A DNA stretch of 10,074 nt from assembly GCA_019689515.1 (NCBI GenBank), contig JADGHI010000107.1, forward strand, positions 1-10,074, in the 5' to 3' direction. Positions 1 to 5,256 of the stretch are shown in pieces. A program made the translations under genes and the position numbers. The notes beneath the pieces were generated by a model. It ran no database searches and had not been told where the DNA came from. It saw nothing but the letters and a program-made list of their open reading frames with translations. This stretch comes from Acetobacteraceae bacterium. GTDB taxonomy: Bacteria; Pseudomonadota; Alphaproteobacteria; Acetobacterales; Acetobacteraceae. The first letter of the stretch is position 1, and every line of letters starts with the position of its first letter.

Positions 1-1
1 C

Positions 2-715
2 GGCTACACGCTGCTGATCGGCACGCCCGGTCCGCTCGCGGCGAACCGCTTCCTGCACCGCTCCATGCCCTTCGATCCCGACAAAGCCTTCGTGCCCGTC
101 GGCCTGATCGCGATGGTGCCGAACGTCGTCATGGTGCGCCGCGACTCGCCCTTCCGCAGCCTCGCCGACCTGATCGCGGCGCTGCGCGCGCGGCCCGGGG
201 AGCTTCGCTACGGCGATCCCGGCGTCGGCTCCACCGGGCACCTCACCACCGAGCTGCTGCTGGCGGCGGTCGGCGCGCGCGCGATCCATGCCTCCTACCG
301 AGGCAGCCAGCCGATGCTGAACGACCTGGTGGCGGGGAGCTTCGACTTCTCGACCGACCAGCTCACCCCCGCGCTCGGCCTGGTGCAGAGCGGCACGGTG
401 CGCCCCCTCGCGGTCAGCATGCCGGAGCGCTCGCCTCTGATCCCGGAGGTGCCGACCTTCAAGGAGCTCGGCATCCCGATCGAGGTCTCGGTGTGGTTCT
501 CGATCGTCGCGCCCGCCGGCGTGCCGGAGCCCGTGATCGCGCGCGTCAACGCGGCGCTGAACGCCACCCTCGCCACGCCGGAGGTGCGCGCCCGCCTTGC
601 CTCGCTCGCCGCGACGCCGGCCGGCGGCGCGCCGGAGGACCTGCGGCGGGTGATCGCGCAGGAGGTTGAGTACACCCGCCGCGCGGTGCAGATCGCCAAT
701 CTCAGACCCGAATAG
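2..715 (+). CDS. Tripartite tricarboxylate transporter (Bug family) substrate-binding protein, 5' truncated
   Basis: This is the C-terminal 237 residues of a periplasmic binding protein of the Bug/TctC family, which captures small carboxylates or related compounds for uptake or sensing. The frame is open from base 2 and reads GYTLLIGTPGPLAANRF at the window edge, a typical early-family segment, so the signal peptide and roughly 80 to 90 residues are missing (members are usually about 320 residues). Other family marks are the YRGSQPMLNDLVAG stretch, the VRPLAVSMPERSPLIPEVPTFKELG stretch, and the W-F-S-I-V-A-P-A-G-V-P segment followed by a helical C-terminus. The stop lies 13 bases before the acyl-CoA dehydrogenase start, suggesting one operon. 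Many Bug genes lack a membrane transporter partner nearby, and none is visible here. The family is clear; the ligand cannot be read from the sequence. Confidence 0.93.
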   Translation, partial: GYTLLIGTPGPLAANRFLHRSMPFDPDKAFVPVGLIAMVPNVVMVRRDSPFRSLADLIAALRARPGELRYGDPGVGSTGHLTTELLLAAVGARAIHASYRGSQPMLNDLVAGSFDFSTDQLTPALGLVQSGTVRPLAVSMPERSPLIPEVPTFKELGIPIEVSVWFSIVAPAGVPEPVIARVNAALNATLATPEVRARLASLAATPAGGAPEDLRRVIAQEVEYTRRAVQIANLRPE

Positions 716-728
716 GACAGGTTGCTGC

Positions 729-1895
729 ATGGATTTCGCCTTCACCCCCGAGCAGGAGGCCGTCCGCGAGGCGGTCGCGCGCATCTGCGCCGGCTTCGGC
801 GACGACTACTGGCTCGCCCACGACCGCGAGGGCGGGTTCCCGGCCGAGTTCCACCAGGCGCTCGCGAAGGATGGCTGGCTCGGCATCTGCATGCCGGAGA
901 AATACGGTGGGGCCGGGCTCGGCGTCACCGAGGCGGCGATCATGATGCAGACGGTCGCCCAGTCCGGCGCGGGGATGAGCGGCGCCTCGGCCGTGCACAT
1001 GAACATCTTCGGCCTGATGCCCGTCGTCGTCTTCGGCACCGACGAGCAGAAGGCGCGCATGCTCCCGCCGCTGATCGCGGGGAAGGAGCGCGCCTGCTTC
1101 GCGGTGACGGAGCCGAATACCGGCCTCGACACCACGCGGCTCCGGACTCGCGCCGAGCGGCGCGGCGACCGCTACGTGGTGCACGGGCAGAAGGTGTGGA
1201 TCAGCACCGCGCAGGTGGCGGAGAAGGTGCTGCTGCTCGCGCGCACCACGCCGGTCGAGCAGGTGCGCAAGCGCACCGAGGGGCTCTCGCTGTTCTATAC
1301 CACGCTCGACCGTAGCCGGGTCGAGGTGCGCGAGATCGACAAGATGGGCCGCAAGGCCGTGGACTCGAACCAGCTCTTCTTCGACGGCCTTGAGATCCCG
1401 GTCGAGGACCGGATCGGCGAGGAGGGCCGCGGCTTCGAGTACATCCTCCACGGCCTCAACCCCGAGCGCATCCTCGTTGCCGCGGAGGCCGTGGGCCTCG
1501 GCCTCGTCGCGCTGGAGCGTGCCTCGGCCTATGCCAAGGAGCGCGTCGTCTTCGGCCGGCCGATCGGCCAGAACCAGGCAATCCAGCACCCGCTCGCCGA
1601 ATGCTGGATGGAGCTGGAGGCGGCGCGGCTGATGGTGATGCAGGCCGCCTGGCGCTACGACCGCGGCCTGCCCTGCGGCCCGCAGGCGAACGCGGCGAAG
1701 TACCTGGCCGCGGAGGCGGGCTTCAAGGCCTGCCAGCAGGCGGTGATGACCCATGGCGGCTTCGGCTACGCCAAGGAGTACCACGTCGAGCGCTACATGC
1801 GGGAGGCGATGATCCCGCGCATCGCGCCGGTCAGTCCGCAGCTCGTCCTCTGCTTCATCGCCGAGAAGGTGCTGGGCCTGCCGAAATCCTACTGA
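729..1895 (+). CDS. Acyl-CoA dehydrogenase family protein
   Basis: This is a 388-residue flavoprotein of normal family length, expected to be a cytosolic FAD enzyme that introduces an alpha-beta double bond into an acyl-CoA and passes electrons to ETF. The N-terminal helical domain spans about residues 1-120. The middle beta domain carries the FAD/substrate signature CFAVTEPNTGLDTT (123-136) and VWIST (156-160). The C-terminal helical domain has FGRPIGQNQAIQHPLAE (275-291) and THGGFGYAKEYHVERYMRE (341-359). The usual C-terminal YEGT Glu is absent; the matching stretch reads IAPVSPQL. A Glu at 246 in GLNPER sits where isovaleryl- and long-chain acyl-CoA dehydrogenases place their base. The ATG at 729 was chosen because AGGACAGG lies just upstream and residue 1 begins MDFAFTPEQ, the common family start. 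It follows the Bug gene in a likely operon. Substrate is unknown; CoA-activated branched or aromatic acids are possible. Confidence 0.93.
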   Translation: MDFAFTPEQEAVREAVARICAGFGDDYWLAHDREGGFPAEFHQALAKDGWLGICMPEKYGGAGLGVTEAAIMMQTVAQSGAGMSGASAVHMNIFGLMPVVVFGTDEQKARMLPPLIAGKERACFAVTEPNTGLDTTRLRTRAERRGDRYVVHGQKVWISTAQVAEKVLLLARTTPVEQVRKRTEGLSLFYTTLDRSRVEVREIDKMGRKAVDSNQLFFDGLEIPVEDRIGEEGRGFEYILHGLNPERILVAAEAVGLGLVALERASAYAKERVVFGRPIGQNQAIQHPLAECWMELEAARLMVMQAAWRYDRGLPCGPQANAAKYLAAEAGFKACQQAVMTHGGFGYAKEYHVERYMREAMIPRIAPVSPQLVLCFIAEKVLGLPKSY

Positions 1896-1901
1896 GCACG
1901 G

Positions 1902-1928
1902 CCCCGCCCAGCTCTACGGCGGGCGGGG
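1902..1928. terminator. GC-rich hairpin between convergent genes
   Basis: CCCCGCCC at 1902-1909 and GGGCGGGG at 1921-1928 form a perfect 8-bp stem around an 11-base loop. It begins 7 bases after the acyl-CoA dehydrogenase stop and ends 6 bases before the mmcB stop codon on the other strand, a position that suits a two-way terminator. There is no T run on either side, so it is not a textbook intrinsic terminator; in a genome this GC-rich it may act with Rho or only shield the 3' ends. Confidence 0.5.
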
Positions 1929-1933
1929 ACCGG

Positions 1934-2407
1934 TCACTCCGCGCGCAGCGCCGCGCGCAGTTCCGCAACGCCGAGCGGGTCCTCCGCCGCCGCCAGCCGG
2001 GTCGCGGCCAGCGCGGCGAAGCGGTGCAGCAGCGCGCGCCGCCGCGCCGGGGCGAGGGGATGCGCGGGGGCGTCGCGGATCAGTGCCGCCTCCGATGCCT
2101 CCGCGACGACCAGCCCCACATCCTCGGGCAGCAACTCCTGCGGGAAATCGAGGTCCACGGCGAAGAACAGCCGGTCGCAATAATCGCGGTACTCCGGCCA
2201 TTTCGCGTCGCTGAGGAAGTCGCGCGCCCCGGACTTCACCTCGATGACGACAAAGCTGCCATCGGGCAGCAGGGCGAGGATGTCGGCGCGGCGGCCGTTC
2301 GGCAGGGGGACCTCCGTCACCGGCGCCCAGCCGCTGCGCAGGCAGAAGCGCGTCGCGGCGCGGCAGACGAGTGCGGTGCGGGCGCTCGGCGTATGCGTTA
2401 TGCTCAT
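1934..2407 (-). CDS. mmcB: MmcB family DNA repair protein (PD-(D/E)XK nuclease-like)
   Basis: This is a 157-residue cytosolic protein matching the MmcB family, which in Caulobacter is an SOS-induced gene needed for resistance to mitomycin C. The core looks like a PD-(D/E)XK nuclease fold: RRAD with D42, then VVIEVKS with E56 and K58, followed by the family stretch DFLSDAKWPEYRDYCDRLFFAV (63-84), whose W70, Y73 and D75 are typical. The C-terminal third is Ala/Arg-rich and helical. The ATG at 2407 is the only usable start: an in-frame TAG lies three codons upstream and no Met follows. No good ribosome binding site precedes it. A LexA box lies 11 bases upstream, so SOS control is expected. It diverges from the Rrf2 gene. 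Nuclease activity is inferred from the fold; the family's exact reaction is not settled as far as I know. Confidence 0.9.
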   Translation of the reverse strand: MSITHTPSARTALVCRAATRFCLRSGWAPVTEVPLPNGRRADILALLPDGSFVVIEVKSGARDFLSDAKWPEYRDYCDRLFFAVDLDFPQELLPEDVGLVVAEASEAALIRDAPAHPLAPARRRALLHRFAALAATRLAAAEDPLGVAELRAALRAE

Positions 2408-2417
2408 GGAGGCCTAG

Positions 2418-2432
2418 GTTCGCCCTTCGTTC
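2418..2432. promoter_or_regulatory. LexA (SOS) box upstream of mmcB
   Basis: The sequence GTTCGCCCTTCGTTC is an exact GTTC-N7-GTTC direct repeat, the LexA operator form of Alphaproteobacteria; read toward mmcB it is GAAC-N7-GAAC. The repeat extends by two bases, GTTCGC-N5-GTTCGC. It ends 11 bases from the mmcB start, so bound LexA would cover the probable core promoter. A TTGACC hexamer on the minus strand at 2440-2445 could be the -35; the base pairs 17 nt away (2417-2422) overlap the box but match a -10 poorly. It is 53 bases from the divergent Rrf2 start and could also affect that gene. It is the only exact copy I found in the window. Confidence 0.8.
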
Positions 2433-2485
2433 GCGTATCGGTCAAGGCCGAGGGAACCGGCGCCTCTTTCGGACGTGAAAGCACC

Positions 2486-2902
2486 ATGGTTGCCACGCGC
2501 TTCGCGGTCGCGGTGCATATCCTGCTGCTGCTCGCGATCGAGCAGGCGGGCCAGGCAACCAGCGCGCGCATCGCGGCGAGCGTCAACACCAACCCGGTTG
2601 TCATCCGCCGCATTGCCGGCCGGCTCGCGCGGGCCGGGCTGATCCGGGTGCGCCGCGGCCCCGGTGGGGCCGAGCTGGCGAAGCCGCCGGAGAGCATCAC
2701 CCTCGGCGAGGTCTGGCGCGCCATCCACCCGGCGGACACGCCCCTCCTCTCGATGCACCGGCCCAATCCGGAGGACCCGGTCGGGCGGCGCATTCCCGAG
2801 CTGATCGGGCCGGCTTTCCACGCCGCCGAACAGGCGCTGATGGACAAGCTGGCGGACACCACCCTCGCCTCGCTGCTCGAGCGGGCCGATATGCAGACCT
2901 GA
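2486..2902 (+). CDS. Rrf2 family transcriptional regulator lacking cysteines
   Basis: This is a 138-residue DNA-binding protein of the Rrf2 family, usual length. The N-terminal winged helix-turn-helix is clear: residues 1-20 form the first helix (RFAVAVHILLLLAIE), 26-56 carry the helix-turn-helix (SARIAASVNTNPVVIRRI and following), and RVRRGPGGAELAKPPESITLGEVW (54-77) is the wing and linker typical of the family. There is no cysteine anywhere, so it cannot hold the Fe-S cluster of IscR, NsrR or RirA through the usual three Cys. It resembles cluster-free members such as the YwnA type, whose signals are less well known. The ATG at 2486 starts exactly at the domain; the frame is open further upstream only because it overlaps mmcB. 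It diverges from mmcB, and Rrf2 regulators often control a neighbour or themselves. Its target is unknown. Confidence 0.9.
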   Translation: MVATRFAVAVHILLLLAIEQAGQATSARIAASVNTNPVVIRRIAGRLARAGLIRVRRGPGGAELAKPPESITLGEVWRAIHPADTPLLSMHRPNPEDPVGRRIPELIGPAFHAAEQALMDKLADTTLASLLERADMQT

Positions 2903-2949
2903 TGCGGCCGGGCCGACCGACGAGCCCGCCCGCAACCGGGCCGGGGCCT

Positions 2950-3636
2950 CTAGAAGGTTTCGGTCCAGGGGCGGAGCTCGATCTCCCAGCTCCACGCGTT
3001 GCGCGGCTGGCGGATCATCTGCAGCGCCGTGGCCGCAATCGCATCCGGGTCGAGCAGCGCATCGTCGCCGGCGTCGCTCCGGCGCGCGCTGCGGATGCCG
3101 CCGTCGATGACGATGTGCACGACATGAACGCCCTGCGGATGCAGCTCGCGCGCAAGTGACTGCGCCAGGCCGCGCAGCGCGAATTTCGCCATCGCGAAGG
3201 GCGCGGAGCGCGGATAGCCCTTCACGCTCGCGCTGGCGCCGGTCAGCAGGATCGTGCCACGGACGCCCCGGCTGCCCTCGCGCGCGAGCATCCGGCGCGC
3301 CGCCTGCTGCGCGACGAGGAAGCCCCCGAAGGCGCCGACCTCGATCGCGCGCCGCACCTCCGCCGGGTCGAGATCCGTGATCGGGCCGCGCACCCGGTAG
3401 GAGGGATTGTAGACCACCACCTCCGCGGCCTCGCCGGCATCCGCGAACAGCCTGGCCACTTGCGCGGGATCGGAGGCGTCGCAGGCATGGGCCGTGGCGC
3501 TGATCTCGGCGCAGAGCGCGGCGAGCTTGGCCGTGTCGCGCGCGGCCAGGCGCACCGTGTAGCCCTCGCGTGCGAGCAGCCGCGCGAGCGAGGCCGAGTA
3601 GCCCTCGCCGGCTCCGACGATCAGCGCTTCCGCCAT
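2950..3636 (-). CDS. SDR family NAD(P)-dependent oxidoreductase with Phe at the catalytic Tyr position
   Basis: This is a 228-residue single-domain Rossmann protein of the short-chain dehydrogenase/reductase superfamily, slightly short of the usual 250. The nucleotide-binding loop is VGAGEGYSASLA (7-18), a variant of TGxxxGxG; AARD (31-34) after strand 2 has an Arg that fits NADPH. D53 (ACDASD) and VVYNPSY (74-80) replace the common D-V and NNAG elements. LLTGASASVKG (130-140) supplies the Ser, but the YxxxK motif reads FAMAK, so the catalytic Tyr is Phe147 while Lys151 is kept. I recall related proteins sharing SAPFAMxKFALRG, so this looks like a subfamily trait, not a lesion. The start at 3636 is preferred over one at 3669 because GGGGAG precedes it at good spacing and MAEALIVGAG begins the fold. 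It follows the hydrolase gene on the same strand by 116 bases. Substrate is unknown, and a non-redox role is possible. Confidence 0.88.
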   Translation of the reverse strand: MAEALIVGAGEGYSASLARLLAREGYTVRLAARDTAKLAALCAEISATAHACDASDPAQVARLFADAGEAAEVVVYNPSYRVRGPITDLDPAEVRRAIEVGAFGGFLVAQQAARRMLAREGSRGVRGTILLTGASASVKGYPRSAPFAMAKFALRGLAQSLARELHPQGVHVVHIVIDGGIRSARRSDAGDDALLDPDAIAATALQMIRQPRNAWSWEIELRPWTETF

Positions 3637-3752
3637 CTCCGCTCTCCCCAGCCTGCGCGGGCGCCCCACCCGCAGACCGGGAGCCTAACGCGCGCCGTCC
3701 GTCGCTGTCAGCGCCGCGGCGTGCGGGCCTGGGGCCGGGGGGAGATGGTTCC

Positions 3753-4781
3753 TTACGCCTCCTCGGCGAGCCAGGCGCGTGCCACCGTATCGGCGCCGGA
3801 GGGCAGCGGCGCCGACGGGTTCTCGATCCAGGCGAGGATGTCGCGCACCACCACCGGGCCGTTGCGGTCGCGCAGGAGCTGGTGGTGCCCCTCCAGGTAG
3901 TAGCCGACGCGCGCCCGCGCGCTCGCCGGCAGCGAACGCAGCACCTGCCGCGTGGGCCCGGGCGGCACGAGTTGGTCCTGTGCGCCGTAGAGCAGCAGCG
4001 TCGGTGGGTGACGCAGCGAGGTGGTGCCGAAGCGCGGCGCCGCGGCCACCGCTTCATCCATTAGGTCCACCAGGCCCTTGGCGGCGTCCACGCGCGTCTC
4101 GCGGATGATCAGCGGGTCGCGCGACCAGCGCTGCAGCCTCTCGATGTTGTCGGTCGGCGTGATGCCGCCCGCGGTGTTGCGGAAGGCGACGAGGGGGATG
4201 GTCCGGGCCGCCGCATCGAGGACCCAGCGCACCAGCGCCGGCATGGTGTTGCGCCCCCAGACCGCCGGGGCGAGCAGCACATAGCCGTCCACTTGCGGCG
4301 GCTCCGCCGAGGCGGCGGCGACCATGATGACCGAGGCGCCCATGCTCTCGCCGAGCAGGATCAGCGGCACGCCGGGATGGCGCGCGCGGATCAGGCGCGC
4401 GGCGGTGCTGGCGTCGTGCGCCAGGGTTTCCGCCCCGGCCCAGATGCCGCGGTGCGGCGCCTGGCCGAAGCCGCGCTGGTCGTAGGCATAGACTGCGACG
4501 CCGGCGGCGGTGAACAGCGGCGCCGGGTCCTCGGCGAAGCTGCGGGCGTATTCGTTGAAGCCGTGCAGGGCGAGGATCACCGCGCGCGGGGCGCGGCCGC
4601 CCGTAGGCAGCCACTTGCGCAGCGGCAGGCGGGCGCCGTCGGCCATGACCAACGCGTCCTCGGCGAGGCTCGGCTCGCCGACCGGCGGACCCATCGGGAT
4701 CATGCGCGGGGTGCAGGCGGCGACCCCGGCCGCGGCGGTGCCCAGCACGGCGAGGAAGTCCCGTCGGCGCCCGCCGCTCAT
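3753..4781 (-). CDS. Alpha/beta hydrolase (serine hydrolase, monoacylglycerol lipase-like), probable Tat lipoprotein
   Basis: This is a 342-residue hydrolase with an export signal. Residues 1-23 read MSGGRRRDFLAVLGTAAAGVAAC: RRRDFL fits the twin-arginine motif, and GVAAC is a lipobox ending at Cys23, so it is probably folded in the cytosol, exported by Tat and lipid-anchored. The fold of the serine aminopeptidase S33/Hydrolase_4 group follows: LHGFNEYARSF (72-82, oxyanion loop), YAYDQRGFGQ (98-107), nucleophile elbow GESMG with Ser146, Asp269 in GAQDQLV, and His299 or His300 in EGHHQLL. These form a complete catalytic triad; esters such as monoacylglycerols are likely substrates, but specificity is not visible. 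The ATG at 4781 is chosen because the signal peptide begins there; longer in-frame versions lack homology-like sequence. It lies upstream of the SDR gene on the same strand and diverges from the zinc-finger/polA unit. Confidence 0.9.
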   Translation of the reverse strand: MSGGRRRDFLAVLGTAAAGVAACTPRMIPMGPPVGEPSLAEDALVMADGARLPLRKWLPTGGRAPRAVILALHGFNEYARSFAEDPAPLFTAAGVAVYAYDQRGFGQAPHRGIWAGAETLAHDASTAARLIRARHPGVPLILLGESMGASVIMVAAASAEPPQVDGYVLLAPAVWGRNTMPALVRWVLDAAARTIPLVAFRNTAGGITPTDNIERLQRWSRDPLIIRETRVDAAKGLVDLMDEAVAAAPRFGTTSLRHPPTLLLYGAQDQLVPPGPTRQVLRSLPASARARVGYYLEGHHQLLRDRNGPVVVRDILAWIENPSAPLPSGADTVARAWLAEEA

Positions 4782-4936
4782 GCGGACGCAGCCCCGCTGT
4801 GGCGCGCCGCCGGTACGGCGCGAAGGGCCGAACCGACCGTCCGCAGCCCGGCGATCCTGGCTACGGAGATGGGGCATTGCTGATACATGCGGCTCACGCG
4901 ATCGTGCGCTGCATACGATTAAGCCAAAGAGCCGGG

Positions 4937-4965
4937 CTGGTCCACAGCCGCGCCCCTGGTATGGT
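4937..4965 (+). promoter_or_regulatory. Weak candidate promoter for the zinc-finger/polA unit
   Basis: TATGGT at 4960-4965 matches the sigma-70 -10 consensus at four of six bases and sits 17 bases after CTGGTC at 4937-4942, which is a poor -35. It would start transcription near 4972, about 45 bases before the zinc-finger start, inside the palindrome at 4964-4980. No better hexamer pair was seen in this region. Treat as a guess. Confidence 0.25.
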
Positions 4966-4980
4966 GCGAAAAATTCGCAC
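4964..4980. promoter_or_regulatory. Perfect palindrome, possible repressor operator
   Basis: GTGCGAAAAATTCGCAC is a perfect inverted repeat with 7-base arms (GTGCGAA / TTCGCAC) and an AAA centre. It lies in the 235-base region between the divergent hydrolase and zinc-finger genes, 36 bases before the zinc-finger start, overlapping a weak TATGGT -10 candidate. An AT-rich centre in very GC-rich DNA and placement at a likely transcription start suit the operator of a dimeric regulator. I do not recognise it as the site of a named factor. As RNA it could also form a small hairpin in the leader. Confidence 0.45.
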
Positions 4981-5016
4981 GATTTCCTGGCCCCGATTAC
5001 GGAGACGAAAGCACGG

Positions 5017-5256
5017 ATGCGCGACGCGAGACAGACCGGATACGCACCGAAGCCCGTGGAGGGCATCACGCCGGTGCAGCGCATCGAGGTGACGACCCGC
5101 AGCGTTCCCTGCGACGGGCAGATCGGCGTGGGCGGCCTCGGCCATCCGCGCATCTGGATGCGGATCGCCCCGAACCAGACCGAGATCACCTGTCCGTACT
5201 GCTCAATCACCTACGTCCTCAAGGAAGGCGCGGGTGGCAACGACGGACATCACTGA
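5017..5256 (+). CDS. CHCC-type zinc-finger domain protein
   Basis: This is a 79-residue protein of the zf-CHCC family, whose eukaryotic relative is the NDUFS6 subunit of respiratory complex I. The presumed zinc ligands are C32 (VPCDG), H43 (GLGHPR), C59 and C62 (ITCPYC), and the segment GHPRIWMRI followed by a short loop and CPYCSITYVL is the family core. The C-terminus ends GNDGHH. The ATG at 5017 is preferred: the family domain fills the rest, and GGAGA lies about 11 bases upstream, a loose but possible ribosome binding site. Its last 23 bases overlap the polA start in another frame, so the two are probably cotranscribed and translationally coupled. Alphaproteobacterial members are small stand-alone proteins of unproven role; a part in complex I assembly is inferred from the eukaryotic relative only. 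Confidence 0.88.
   Translation: MRDARQTGYAPKPVEGITPVQRIEVTTRSVPCDGQIGVGGLGHPRIWMRIAPNQTEITCPYCSITYVLKEGAGGNDGHH

Noticed and set aside
702..1784. A 360-residue open frame antisense to the acyl-CoA dehydrogenase
   Set aside because: Low-complexity Arg/Ala/His/Leu composition and no recognisable family; the plus-strand gene explains the region fully.
2926..2943. Small hairpin GCCCG/CGGGC between the convergent Rrf2 and SDR genes
   Set aside because: Only five pairs, no T run, and several competing GC pairings in the same stretch; too weak to call a terminator.
3712..3721. Palindrome CGCCGCGGCG between the hydrolase and SDR genes
   Set aside because: Short palindromes made only of G and C are common by chance at this composition, and no promoter or terminator context supports it.
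2414..4057. A 547-residue minus-strand frame across the Rrf2, SDR and hydrolase genes
   Set aside because: It is out of frame with the two real minus-strand genes and antisense to Rrf2, with an Arg/Ala/Pro-rich product typical of a shadow frame.
4782..5210. N-terminal extension of the alpha/beta hydrolase to 485 residues
   Set aside because: The twin-arginine and lipobox signal starts at 4781, so upstream in-frame sequence is non-coding leader and divergent promoter; it also overlaps the zinc-finger gene.
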